A DNA stretch of 61,846 nt from contig NZ_JAICBZ010000012.1 in assembly GCF_020179405.1 (NCBI RefSeq), forward strand, positions 1-61,846, written 5' to 3'. The notes under the pieces were generated by a model, which was given only the letters and a program-made list of their open reading frames with translations, ran no database searches and was not told the DNA's origin. Origin of the DNA: Xinfangfangia pollutisoli (GTDB lineage: Bacteria; Pseudomonadota; Alphaproteobacteria; Rhodobacterales; Rhodobacteraceae). Position numbers and translations under genes: made by a program. Positions 23,008-31,145 of this stretch are shown in pieces (within the stretch, counting starts at the first letter, position 1; each line of letters starts with the position of its first letter).

Positions 23008-23141
23008 GATACACAGGTGTATCGTATCGGCGGTGAAAGCGCAATATGATACACAGCTGTATCTTCTGCAGCGGCAGCGCCGAAATGATACCGCAAGGTA
23101 GCATCTGATCCGAAATCCGCCCGATGTTACCGATCGGTATC
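23008..23141 (-). promoter_or_regulatory. Four evenly spaced palindromic operators of hipBA
   Basis: Four 16-base sites lie in the promoter region: GATACACAGGTGTATC (23008-23023), GATACACAGCTGTATC (23048-23063), a half-degenerate GATACCGCAAGGTA (from 23087) and GTTACCGATCGGTATC (23126-23141). Their centres are 40, 39 and 39 bases apart, close to four helical turns. The outer frame GATAC...GTATC is shared. HipB of E. coli also uses several operators (TATCC-N8-GGATA), so cooperative repression by HipB or HipBA is the natural reading. Confidence 0.85.
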
Positions 23142-23189
23142 TTCACCCCCTTGCAGAAGCACTTGGGGCGCCGGGCGCCCCGGCGCGGC

Positions 23190-24074
23190 TTAGTCCGGCC
23201 ATACCAGCGACCGGTGCAGTTGCGCGCCGGCCCAGGCGCCATCGCCCACCGCAAGCGAGACGGAATGCGGAAGCCTTGCCACATCGCCACAGGCGAACAT
23301 GCCCGGAAGGCTGGTCTCCTTGGTGTCGGCGGTCTGGATCTGGCGGCCCATCGGCGTTTCGACCAGCGCGCATCCGGCCGCCTCGGCCAAGGGGCTGGCC
23401 GGTTCGGTCCGCGTCGCGGTGAACAGCCCCGCGAAGGACAGCACCCGGCCGTCGCGCAAGACCACCTCTGCCGCGCCGCGCAGCTGCTCGATCGGCTGGT
23501 CCTCGACCGTCACCCCGCGCGCCTGCAGGTCGCGCCGCTGGGCGGCATCCAGCGCCAGCGCGCCATTGGTCAGCAGGGTCACCTCGCCCCATTCCGGCAA
23601 AAGCTGGGCCTGATGCAGCGACATCGGCCCGGTCGCGATCACGCCGATCCGGCCCTGGCCCAGTTCGTAGCCATGGCAATAGGGGCAGTGGAACACGTTC
23701 CGGCCCCAGCGTTCGGCAAGCCCGGGAATCTCGGGCAGCCGGTCGCGGACGCCGGTTGCCAGCAGGATGCGGCGGGCGGCAAAGCTTTGGCCGTCTTGCG
23801 TGGCAACGCGGAAATCATCCTTCCGGCCGGTCAGCGCGACCGCGTGGCCATCGACCCAGCGCAGGGTCGGATAGGCCAGAAGCTGCTGCTTCGCCCCGGC
23901 ATGGATCGCCGCGGGATCGACCCCGTCCTGGCCCAGGAAGCCGTGCGAATGGATGGCAAAGCGGTTGCGCCGCTGGCCCGCGTCGATCACCAGCACCTTG
24001 CGGCGGGCACGCAGCAGCTGCAGGGCGGCGGCCATTCCGGCGTAGCTGCCCCCGATCACGATGACGTCTTGCAT
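23190..24074 (-). CDS. Thioredoxin reductase-like FAD/NAD(P) oxidoreductase
   Basis: This 294-residue two-domain flavoprotein has an N-terminal dinucleotide motif (VIVIGGSYAGMAAALQLL), the redox pair CPYCHGYE near residue 140, and the FAD-closing GMFACGDVARLPHSVSLAVG near the C-terminus. It belongs to the thioredoxin-reductase-like group but has variant flanks, and the NAD(P) loop GVIATGPMSL is not the canonical GxGxxA, so partner and cofactor preference are open. It is 3 bases downstream of an Rrf2 regulator. This pairing is common and suggests redox-responsive expression. Confidence 0.9.
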   Translation of the reverse strand: MQDVIVIGGSYAGMAAALQLLRARRKVLVIDAGQRRNRFAIHSHGFLGQDGVDPAAIHAGAKQQLLAYPTLRWVDGHAVALTGRKDDFRVATQDGQSFAARRILLATGVRDRLPEIPGLAERWGRNVFHCPYCHGYELGQGRIGVIATGPMSLHQAQLLPEWGEVTLLTNGALALDAAQRRDLQARGVTVEDQPIEQLRGAAEVVLRDGRVLSFAGLFTATRTEPASPLAEAAGCALVETPMGRQIQTADTKETSLPGMFACGDVARLPHSVSLAVGDGAWAGAQLHRSLVWPD

Positions 24075-24077
24075 GCC

Positions 24078-24521
24078 CTACTCCTGTGCGGCCCGCCTTT
24101 GCGCATGGCGGCGGGCGAAATCGCGGGCCAGATCGGCCAGCGTCACGTCGGCGAAACGCGCCAGCAACAGCGCCTCGGCCTCGGCGAAAGCGCCTTCCAG
24201 CGCCGCATTCACCGATTGCTCGACCAGACAGTCCGGCGTCTCGTGCCGGTTGCCGATGGCGAAGATTGCAGGCTCGCCCAAGGCCGCGTGCAGCCGCCGC
24301 AGGCTGACCGTTTCCAGATCGGCCGCGATCTGCCAGCCCCCGGCATGGCCGCGCGCGGCACGGACCAGCCCGGCCTCGCGCAGAAGGCCCATGGTCCGGC
24401 GCACCACCACGGGATTGGTGCCAAGGCATTGCCCCAGCGCCTCCGAGGTCATGGGCCCCTCCTGCTCGGCCATATGCAGCAGAGCATGCAGGACCGAGGA
24501 AAGTCGGCTGTCGCGTTTCAT
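24078..24521 (-). CDS. Rrf2 family transcriptional regulator (YwnA-like)
   Basis: This 147-residue Rrf2-family winged-helix protein starts with SRLSSVLHALLHMAEQEGPM and has the recognition helix around LGTNPVVVRRTMGLLREAGL. It lacks the three clustered Cys residues that bind an Fe-S cluster in IscR and NsrR. The Cys in PDCLVEQSVNAALEGAFAEA matches the YwnA-like subgroup. It likely represses itself and the downstream oxidoreductase through the palindrome that overlaps its start. Confidence 0.9.
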   Translation of the reverse strand: MKRDSRLSSVLHALLHMAEQEGPMTSEALGQCLGTNPVVVRRTMGLLREAGLVRAARGHAGGWQIAADLETVSLRRLHAALGEPAIFAIGNRHETPDCLVEQSVNAALEGAFAEAEALLLARFADVTLADLARDFARRHAQRRAAQE

Positions 24522-24557
24522 GTAACTATAGATGTTACGATTCGCGCCGTCTGTCAA
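24522..24557 (-). promoter_or_regulatory. Rrf2 promoter with overlapping operator
   Basis: GTAAC (24522-24526) and GTTAC (24534-24538) form an inverted repeat touching the start codon. On the minus strand, TTGACA (24557-24552) gives a perfect -35, and AT-rich ATCTAT or TATAGT can serve as the -10 inside the repeat. The transcript would have a very short or no leader. Repressor binding here would block RNA polymerase. Confidence 0.6.
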
Positions 24558-24594
24558 GATCCTCCCGACGCGCCCTGCCCCGGTTCCGCTCAGT

Positions 24595-25632
24595 TCAGAG
24601 TTTCGCAGTCTCGCGCAGGCCCGGCCGCGGCCGTTTCGCCCATTCGGCGGGGCTCAGGCCCTTCACCCGGCGGAATTCGCGGTTGAAATTCGATTTGGTG
24701 TTGAAGCCGCTGGCCAGCATCGCTTCGGTGATGGGCTGCCCCGCGGCGATCAGATCGCAGGCATGATCAATGCGCCAGGTGTTGATATGGCGCGACAGGT
24801 TGCTGCCGCTTTGGCGGTTGACGGCGGCCGACAGGCGCTTTTCCGGCAGCCGCATCCGCCGCGCCAGCCGCTGCAGCGTCAGCCCGGGATCAAGGAACAG
24901 CCGGTCCTTGCGCAACAGCGCGTCCAGCCGGGCCAGGATGTCGCGATCCTGATCTGCCGTGGCGGGATCGGGGGTCGCCGGATCGGGGGTCGCGGGGGTG
25001 GGATCGGCACGGTCCTGCGCCTCGCCCGTGGCCTCGGGCGTGCTGCTGAGAAGCCCGATCCCCAGCAGGATCAGCGAGGCAAGCAGGCTGATGATCGCCT
25101 CGGCCCAGGCGGCATGGCCCCGGCTATAGGCCAGCGAGATCAGCACATCGCCCAGCGCCAGGGCGATCAGCAGCCCGCCCGTGACCTGCCAAAGCCGCCG
25201 GGGCTGCGCGCCCGCCGCGATCCGGGCAAGCGGCAGGTCCACCGCCCGGTGCAGCTGGCGCAGGATGGCCGCGCCATAACCCGCGAACACCAGCGACACC
25301 GCCAGATCCAGCGTCTGTGGCGCGTATAGGCGGCAGAACAGGCAGAAGGCCGGCGCGGCAAGATGCAGACCGTCCTCGCGCCAGGACGGGGCGCGGAACA
25401 GGCCTGCGGTGAAGGCCAGCCAGGCCAGCGGCGGGATCATCGCCGCCGTGACCGGCAGGATCGGCCGCAGCTCGCGGATCCCGTATCCCGCCGCCAGCGC
25501 GATCCCCAGCGCCTGCAGCGCGCAGGCCGACAGAAAGATCGCCAATCCCCCGCGCCCGCCCGCCAGCGCGGCGCGCAAGGCCAGGAAGACCAGGCACAGG
25601 GCGATGAAGGCGGGAATGGGCAGCATCAGCAT
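24595..25632 (-). CDS. Membrane-anchored AraC family regulator
   Basis: This 345-residue protein has about seven hydrophobic helices in residues 1-200, a Pro/Asp/Thr-rich linker with tandem DPATP repeats near residue 215, and a C-terminal AraC DNA-binding domain (LTLQRLARRMRLPEKRLSAAVN, then EAMLASGFNTKSNFNREFRR). The architecture is that of integral-membrane AraC regulators of unknown signal. It is monocistronic, and the target is unclear; the divergent hydrolase gene 121 bases away is a candidate. Confidence 0.88.
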   Translation of the reverse strand: MLMLPIPAFIALCLVFLALRAALAGGRGGLAIFLSACALQALGIALAAGYGIRELRPILPVTAAMIPPLAWLAFTAGLFRAPSWREDGLHLAAPAFCLFCRLYAPQTLDLAVSLVFAGYGAAILRQLHRAVDLPLARIAAGAQPRRLWQVTGGLLIALALGDVLISLAYSRGHAAWAEAIISLLASLILLGIGLLSSTPEATGEAQDRADPTPATPDPATPDPATADQDRDILARLDALLRKDRLFLDPGLTLQRLARRMRLPEKRLSAAVNRQSGSNLSRHINTWRIDHACDLIAAGQPITEAMLASGFNTKSNFNREFRRVKGLSPAEWAKRPRPGLRETAKL

Positions 25633-25753
25633 GGGAACACCTCTCTCAGCCCGCTTCTGCGCCGAAATCCGGTTTCAGGCGACCTGAATCCCGGATCCAG
25701 GACGCCGGGCCCGGCGGTTTTGCGCGATCCGCCCTGCGATGATGGAGTGTGCC

Positions 25754-26743
25754 ATGAAACGTCTTCTTGCCCAGATTGCGACCAGTCTTGTCCTTATCGC
25801 CCCCGCTCTTGCCCTGCCCTGTGCCGCGGATCCCGTGCCCGGCCATGCCGTCCTGACCGATGACACGGCGCCGGACCGGCCGCTTTCCCTGTCGCTGTGG
25901 TATCCCGCGCAGGGCGGGGACACGGTGCCGATCGGCGGCAATGCCGTGTTTGAGGCAACGCCGGCGGTGCCGGATGCACGCGTCCCGGGCGGGCGGTTGC
26001 CGCTGATCCTTCTGTCGCATGGCGGTCTTCGCTCGGCCGCGGATTCCGGGGCCTGGCTTGCGGCGGCGCTGGCGGCCGAGGGGTTTCTGGTGGTCGAAGT
26101 CAATGCGCCCGCCCCGGCGACGGCGGCGGCGGCGGTGGATGAGATCTGGCAGCGCCGCCGCGATATCCGCCGCGGGCTGGACCGGATCCTTGCCGATCCG
26201 GTCTGGTCCGGCCATGTCGATCCGGGGCGGATTTCGGTTCTGGGCTTTGCGCTTGGCGGCACGGCGGCGCTGTCGCTGGCCGGCGCGGCCTTCGATCCCG
26301 AGGCCTATCTTCGCGCCTGCAGCGGCCCGGTGCAGGAGGACCCCGATTGCGCCTGGTTCGCCGCGCAATCCGTGACGATGGACCGGGTGGATCAGGCCGA
26401 GCTGGGCAGGCCCGGTGCGGACAGCCGGATCGCCTTCGCCGTGGCGATCGCGCCGGAATATCTGAAGGCCTTCCCCGCAAAGGCGCAGGGGGCCGCGCTT
26501 CCGGCCCTGATCATGACGCTGGGGCCGCAGCCCCTGGCCGGGCCGCCCCCTGCCCGGCAGATCGCCTTTCCCAGGGCGCAGACCGCCGATGCCTTTGCCC
26601 TTTGCACCCAGGCCGGCGCGCAGATCCTGCGGGACGAGGGCGAAGACCCTGCGCTTTGCGGGCAGGACCCGGGCGCGCGCGCCGAGAGTCACGCAGCACT
26701 CATCGCCGCGATCCGCGATGCGCTGGCCGGTGCGCGGCCTTAG
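25754..26743 (+). CDS. Secreted alpha/beta hydrolase of the dienelactone hydrolase-like type, nucleophile Ser replaced by Ala
   Basis: This 329-residue protein has a clear Sec signal peptide (MKRLLAQIATSLVLIAPALA) and an alpha/beta hydrolase core: PLILLSHGGLRSAADSG (oxyanion region) and SVLGFALGGTAALSLAG where the family has GFS(L/M)GG. The nucleophile codon is GCG (26249-26251, Ala166), one base from TCG Ser. Without Ser it should not hydrolyse esters, so it is either a binding protein or a recently inactivated enzyme. A GGAG ribosome site lies 6 bases before the ATG. The 3' end overlaps the convergent kdgK by four bases. Confidence 0.82.
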   Translation: MKRLLAQIATSLVLIAPALALPCAADPVPGHAVLTDDTAPDRPLSLSLWYPAQGGDTVPIGGNAVFEATPAVPDARVPGGRLPLILLSHGGLRSAADSGAWLAAALAAEGFLVVEVNAPAPATAAAAVDEIWQRRRDIRRGLDRILADPVWSGHVDPGRISVLGFALGGTAALSLAGAAFDPEAYLRACSGPVQEDPDCAWFAAQSVTMDRVDQAELGRPGADSRIAFAVAIAPEYLKAFPAKAQGAALPALIMTLGPQPLAGPPPARQIAFPRAQTADAFALCTQAGAQILRDEGEDPALCGQDPGARAESHAALIAAIRDALAGARP

Positions 26744-27657
26744 CCGGGCGTCTGGCGCAGGGCAACAAGGGCGCCGAACTGGCCGATGACCTGGCTTGCG
26801 ATCGCGTGCCCGTCGCGCAGCGCCGCATCGGGGCCGCGCCCGGCCAGGCGGGCGGCCAGATAGCCGCCGTTGAAACTGTCGCCGGCGCCGGTCGTATCGA
26901 CGGGCCTGTGCATCTCGACCGGGCATTCGCGATACTGGCCCGCGGCATGAAGCCCCATCGTGCCGCCGCCATTCTTGACCACCACTTCCGCCGCGCCGGC
27001 CTTCAGCCAGCGGGTGGCGCAGGCTGCAAGCGAGGCGTCGCCAAACCAGGTGGCGTCATCCTCGAAACTGGGCAGCAGGATCTGCGCGCCCTGGGCGGCT
27101 TCGGTCAGCCAATGGCGCATCGCCTCGGGGCTTTCCCAAAGCTTCGGCCGCAGGTTCGGGTCGAAGGCGGTCAGCTTGCCCGCGGCCCGGGCAGCGGCCA
27201 GCCGCGACAGCAGCGCCGCGCGCCCGGCTTCGGGCAGGATCGCCAAAGTGATGCCCGACAGATAGATCGCATCCGCCGCGGCGAAGGCCGCATCCAGATG
27301 GGCGCCATCCTCGGCCAGAAGCCGCGCGGCGGACCGGTCGCGCCAATAGGCGAAGCTGCGTTCGCCCTCGTGCAGCTCGATGGCGTAAAGCCCGACCGAG
27401 CGCTGCGGATCATGGGTCACAAACGCGGTGCCGATCCGCGCCTGCTGCAAAAAGTCCATCATCCGGGCCGAGAAGGGATCGGCGCCCAGCCGGGTCAGAT
27501 AATCGACCTGCCAGCTGTCGGGCAGGCAGGCGCGCGCATACCAGGCGGTGTTCAGCGTGTCGCCCGCGTATCCCAGGCGCCACAGATCGCTGTCCTCGCC
27601 CGCCCCGGCGCGGGACAGTTCGACCATGGCCTCGCCGATCGACAGGAAGCGGCTCAT
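26740..27657 (-). CDS. kdgK: 2-dehydro-3-deoxygluconokinase
   Basis: This 305-residue PfkB-family kinase starts with the typical FLSIGEAMVELSRAG and ends with the ATP/anion-hole motif PVDTTGAGDSFNGGYLAARL containing the catalytic Asp. RDRSAARLL and AFDPNLRPKLW are KdgK-like. It phosphorylates KDG to KDPG for the Entner-Doudoroff aldolase. Its ATG overlaps the uxuB stop, making uxuA-uxuB-kdgK a coupled operon that carries hexuronates from mannonate and fructuronate to KDPG. The aldolase gene is not in this window. Confidence 0.93.
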   Translation of the reverse strand: MSRFLSIGEAMVELSRAGAGEDSDLWRLGYAGDTLNTAWYARACLPDSWQVDYLTRLGADPFSARMMDFLQQARIGTAFVTHDPQRSVGLYAIELHEGERSFAYWRDRSAARLLAEDGAHLDAAFAAADAIYLSGITLAILPEAGRAALLSRLAAARAAGKLTAFDPNLRPKLWESPEAMRHWLTEAAQGAQILLPSFEDDATWFGDASLAACATRWLKAGAAEVVVKNGGGTMGLHAAGQYRECPVEMHRPVDTTGAGDSFNGGYLAARLAGRGPDAALRDGHAIASQVIGQFGALVALRQTPG

Positions 27658-29117
27658 GCCTCGGCCTCGTGGCCGACGGCATGGGCCATGCCCTGCGCCA
27701 GGATCAGGCCCAGCGCCTCGGTGACCGAGCGGCGCCAGTCGGCGGCGTCGCGCAGCGCCGGGGGCAGGAAGCCGGGCAGATCCATCAGCGCGGCACCGAT
27801 CGCGGCGGCATCGCGGGGCAGGCCGGCCAGGGCGGTGCGGATCTCGGCCTCGCGCGGGTCGCGCAGGGCATAGGCCTGGCCGGCATCGGTTTCGCCCAAG
27901 GCATAGCGCATCCAGGCGGCGGTGGCGAAGGCGAAGGGGCGCAGCGGCAGGCCCTGCTCCAGCGCGACAAGCGCGGGCTGGAAGATCCGCTGCGGCAGTT
28001 TCTCGGTCCCGTCCATCGCGATCTGGAAGGTTTCATGCGCGATGGCGGGGTTGCGGAAGCGGTCCTGCAACGCGGCGGCATAGGCCGCAAGGTCGATGCC
28101 CGGCAAGGGCGGCAGAACCGAGGCCGCGGCCGCATGGTGGCGCGCGACCAGCGCCGCCAGCGCGGGATCGGCCATCACGTCACGCACATATTTCTTCCCC
28201 GACAGGAAGCCCGCATAGGCCAGCATCGAATGGCTGCCATTCAGCATGGTCAGCTTCATGCGTTCATAGGGCGCCACGTCCGAGACGAACAGCGCGCCCC
28301 CCGCCTCCCAGGCCGGGCGGCCGGTGGGGAAGTGATCCTCGATCACCCATTGCAGGAAGGGTTCGGTCTCGATCGCGGCCAGATCGGTGCAGCCGGTCTG
28401 ACGTTCCGCCTCGGCCAGGGTCTCGGCGGTGGCGGCGGGGGTGATGCGGTCGACCATGGACGAGGGGAAGGCGACCTCAGCGGCGATCCAGTCGGCCAGA
28501 TCGGCATCGCGCATCCGGGCAAATCCGGTCACGCCATCGCGCAGAAGCGCGCCATTTTCCGGCAGGTTGTCGCAGCACAGAACGGTGAAGGGCGCGACGC
28601 CGGCCGCGCGCCGCAGCCGCAGCGCCTCGGTCAACAGGCCCAGCGCGCCCGAGGGATGGGCGGGGTCGGCCAGATCGGCCGCAACGGCCGGGTGGCGCGG
28701 ATCGGGCGCGCGGCGGGCGCGGTCGATGCCATAGCCCTTTTCGGTCACGGTCAGCGTGACGATGCGCACCTGCGCGTCGACCAGCGCGGCCAGGGTGGCA
28801 GCGGGATCGGCGGCGATCACATCGCGGATCGCCCCGATGACCCGGGCCGAAGTGCCGGCGGCACCGCGTTCGATCAGCGTATAAAGCCCGTTCTGCGGGT
28901 TCAGCGCCTGCGCCACCTCGGTGGACCGCAGGCTGACCCCGGTGATCCGCCAGTCGCCGCCCTGTGCGGCCAGCGCATCATCGGTCATCACCGCCTGATG
29001 GGCGCGGTGAAAGGCGCCGATGCCCAGATGCACGATGCCCCGGCCATGCGCCTGCGGATCATAGCCCGGCAGGCGCGCCGGGCCATGCAGCGCCGTAAGC
29101 GACTCGAGCCGGCTCAC
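27654..29117 (-). CDS. uxuB: Fructuronate reductase / mannitol dehydrogenase family
   Basis: This 487-residue member of the polyol-specific long-chain dehydrogenases has the N-terminal NAD-binding region IVHLGIGAFHRAHQAVMTDD, IVTLTVTEKGYG, and the C-terminal-domain motif LTMLNGSHSMLAYAGFLSGKKYV with the catalytic Lys nearby. Family members include mannitol 2-dehydrogenase. Because it overlaps uxuA and kdgK, fructuronate reductase (D-mannonate oxidoreductase) is the best call. It reduces fructuronate to mannonate. Confidence 0.92.
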   Translation of the reverse strand: MSRLESLTALHGPARLPGYDPQAHGRGIVHLGIGAFHRAHQAVMTDDALAAQGGDWRITGVSLRSTEVAQALNPQNGLYTLIERGAAGTSARVIGAIRDVIAADPAATLAALVDAQVRIVTLTVTEKGYGIDRARRAPDPRHPAVAADLADPAHPSGALGLLTEALRLRRAAGVAPFTVLCCDNLPENGALLRDGVTGFARMRDADLADWIAAEVAFPSSMVDRITPAATAETLAEAERQTGCTDLAAIETEPFLQWVIEDHFPTGRPAWEAGGALFVSDVAPYERMKLTMLNGSHSMLAYAGFLSGKKYVRDVMADPALAALVARHHAAAASVLPPLPGIDLAAYAAALQDRFRNPAIAHETFQIAMDGTEKLPQRIFQPALVALEQGLPLRPFAFATAAWMRYALGETDAGQAYALRDPREAEIRTALAGLPRDAAAIGAALMDLPGFLPPALRDAADWRRSVTEALGLILAQGMAHAVGHEAEA

Positions 29118-30328
29118 CGCAGACCCTCGACCGGATGGTCCAGCGCGGTCATGATGCCGCGCAATTCGGCCAGGCCCTTCAGCCGCCCGATGGTCGGATA
29201 GCCGGGCTGCGCCTTGCGGCCCAGATCGTCGATGATGTCCTGCCCATGGTCGGGACGGAACGGGATCGAGGCATCGGCCCGGCCCGCGGCCTTGCGCTTG
29301 CGTTCCTGCCGCAGGACCGCGGCGATCAGCGCGACCATATCGGTGCCGCCGCCCAGATGCTCGGCCTCGTGGAAGCTGCCGGCGATGTCACCGCTTTCGC
29401 GCAACACATTGCGCAGATGCAGGAAATGCACCCGGTCGCCCAGCCGGTCCATCATGCCCGGCAGGTCATTGTCGGGCCGCGCGCCCAAGGACCCAGCGCA
29501 GAGCGTGACGCCATTGGCCGGCAGGTCCACCGCATCAAGAACCGCGCGATAATCCGCCTCGACCGACATGACGCGCGGCAGGCCCAGCAGCGGAAACGGC
29601 GGATCGTCGGGATGGCAGCACAGCCGGATCCCGATCTCTTGCGCGATGGGCGTGACCTCGGCCAGGAAATCGATCAGATGCTGGCGCAGCTGCGCGGCGG
29701 GCAGATCGGCATATTCGGCCAGATGCCGGCGCACATCGTCCAGGCTGAAGCTTTCGGCCGCACCCGGCAGGCCGAAGACCACGTTCTTCGCCAGATCCTG
29801 CTTCTGCGCCTCGGTCATCGCGGCAAAGCGCCGCGCCGCCGCCTCGACCACCTCGGCCGGGAAATCATTCGCCGCACCGGGGCGGGCCAGGATGTGGATG
29901 TCGAAGGCCGCGAAGTCGATCAGGTCGAATCGCATGCAGGTGCCGCCGGTGGGCAGGCGCCAGGCCAGATCGGTGCGGGTCCAGTCCAGCACCGGCATGA
30001 AGTTGTAGCAGATGACCTCGATCCCGGCCGCGCGCAGGTGCCGCATCGAGGTTTTCCAATTGGCCAGATGGTCGCGCCAATTGCCCTTCTGCTTCTTGAT
30101 GTCTTCGGAAACCGGCAGGCTTTCCACCACTTCCCAGGCCAGGCCCGAGGGGCTGCCATCCTTCATCGTGGCGATTTCGGCCTGGCGGCGGGCGATTTCC
30201 TCGGGCGTCCAGACCGCCCCCGTGGCGACGTGGTGCAGCGCCGAGACGACGCCCTCGACGCCGGCCTGCCGCATGTCATCGACCGAACACAGATCCTTCG
30301 GCCCGAACCAACGCCAGGTTTGCCGCAT
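29114..30328 (-). CDS. uxuA: Mannonate dehydratase
   Basis: This 404-residue protein starts with MRQTWRWFGPKDLCSVDDMRQAG, a hallmark of UxuA. It continues with CYNFMPVLDWTRTDL, IRLCCHPDDPPFPLLGLPR and HLRNVLRESGDIAGSFHEAEHLGG, which hold the metal and catalytic residues. It dehydrates mannonate to KDG. I chose the ATG at 30328, preceded by GGGAGGAG; a longer frame upstream runs into the divergent promoter and is rejected. It is first in the minus-strand arm of the hexuronate island. Confidence 0.95.
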   Translation of the reverse strand: MRQTWRWFGPKDLCSVDDMRQAGVEGVVSALHHVATGAVWTPEEIARRQAEIATMKDGSPSGLAWEVVESLPVSEDIKKQKGNWRDHLANWKTSMRHLRAAGIEVICYNFMPVLDWTRTDLAWRLPTGGTCMRFDLIDFAAFDIHILARPGAANDFPAEVVEAAARRFAAMTEAQKQDLAKNVVFGLPGAAESFSLDDVRRHLAEYADLPAAQLRQHLIDFLAEVTPIAQEIGIRLCCHPDDPPFPLLGLPRVMSVEADYRAVLDAVDLPANGVTLCAGSLGARPDNDLPGMMDRLGDRVHFLHLRNVLRESGDIAGSFHEAEHLGGGTDMVALIAAVLRQERKRKAAGRADASIPFRPDHGQDIIDDLGRKAQPGYPTIGRLKGLAELRGIMTALDHPVEGLR

Positions 30329-30428
30329 TGCCCAATCTCCTCCCTTGCCTTTGCCTGTCGGATACCATGCGCCAAATCTGTTGACTAGTATGGAAGTATG
30401 GCAGTAACCCTTTTGCGGGGAGGACGGG
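30329..30428. promoter_or_regulatory. Divergent uxuA / GntR regulatory region
   Basis: The 100-base gap between the uxuA and gntR starts contains TTGACT (30381-30386, plus strand) and a direct repeat GTATGG-AA-GTATGG (30388-30401) close to an ACTAGT palindrome. These are the only candidates for the regulator's binding site. Both arms could be controlled from here. Confidence 0.4.
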
Positions 30429-31145
30429 ATGGATACGATTCTGGCGAAAGCATCGCTTTTGGCGCAGGGTGCGGCTGTCGGGCCGCAGCTGCACCGGCTG
30501 CTGCGCGACCGGATCATCCGGGGCGACATGCCGCCGGGATCGCGCATTTCCGAAACCGAGATCGCGCTGGCCTATTCCGTCTCGCGCCAGCCGGTGCGCG
30601 AGGCTTTCATCAAGCTGGCCGAGGAACTGCTGGTCGAGGTGCGCCCCCAGCGCGGCACCTTCGTCAGCCTGATTTCCGTCCCCGCCGTCATCACCGCCCG
30701 CTTCATCCGCGAAGCGGTCGAGGCCGATATCGTGCGGCGCGTGGCCGAGCTGGCCGATAGCGCTGCGCTGGAGATCCTGGACGCGCGGATGGCCGAGCAG
30801 ATCGCCCTGCCCGCCGATGCCGCGGGCGAAGACTTCATGCGCGTGGACGAGGAATTCCACCGCGCGCTGGCCGAGCAGGCCGGTCAGGCCGCGGTCGCCG
30901 ACCGGCTGGAAGAGATGAAGATCCACATGAACCGCGTCCGCCATATCAGCGCGCGGCAATTCTCGCGCGAGCGGCTGATCTCGCAGCATGCCGAGGTGGT
31001 CGAGGCGATCCGCGCCCGCGATCCGGCGCGGGCCGAGGCCGCGATGCGTGGCCATCTGCGCGAGATCGTGGTCGATCTGCCCGGAATCGTCGCCACCTAC
31101 CCTGCCTTTTTCGACGGGCATGACGGCCTGGAGGCGATGCCGTGA
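30429..31145 (+). CDS. GntR family (FadR/FCD) regulator of hexuronate genes
   Basis: This 238-residue FadR-type GntR regulator has an N-terminal winged helix (ISETEIALAYSVSRQPVREA) and an all-helical C-terminal FCD domain with the metal-binding His/Asp set around EDFMRVDEEFHRALAE and RHISARQFSRERLISQHAEV. It sits divergent to uxuA and first in the plus-strand arm, so it plays the role of UxuR/ExuR and probably senses fructuronate, mannonate or KDG. Its stop overlaps the next start (GTGA). Confidence 0.92.
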   Translation: MDTILAKASLLAQGAAVGPQLHRLLRDRIIRGDMPPGSRISETEIALAYSVSRQPVREAFIKLAEELLVEVRPQRGTFVSLISVPAVITARFIREAVEADIVRRVAELADSAALEILDARMAEQIALPADAAGEDFMRVDEEFHRALAEQAGQAAVADRLEEMKIHMNRVRHISARQFSRERLISQHAEVVEAIRARDPARAEAAMRGHLREIVVDLPGIVATYPAFFDGHDGLEAMP

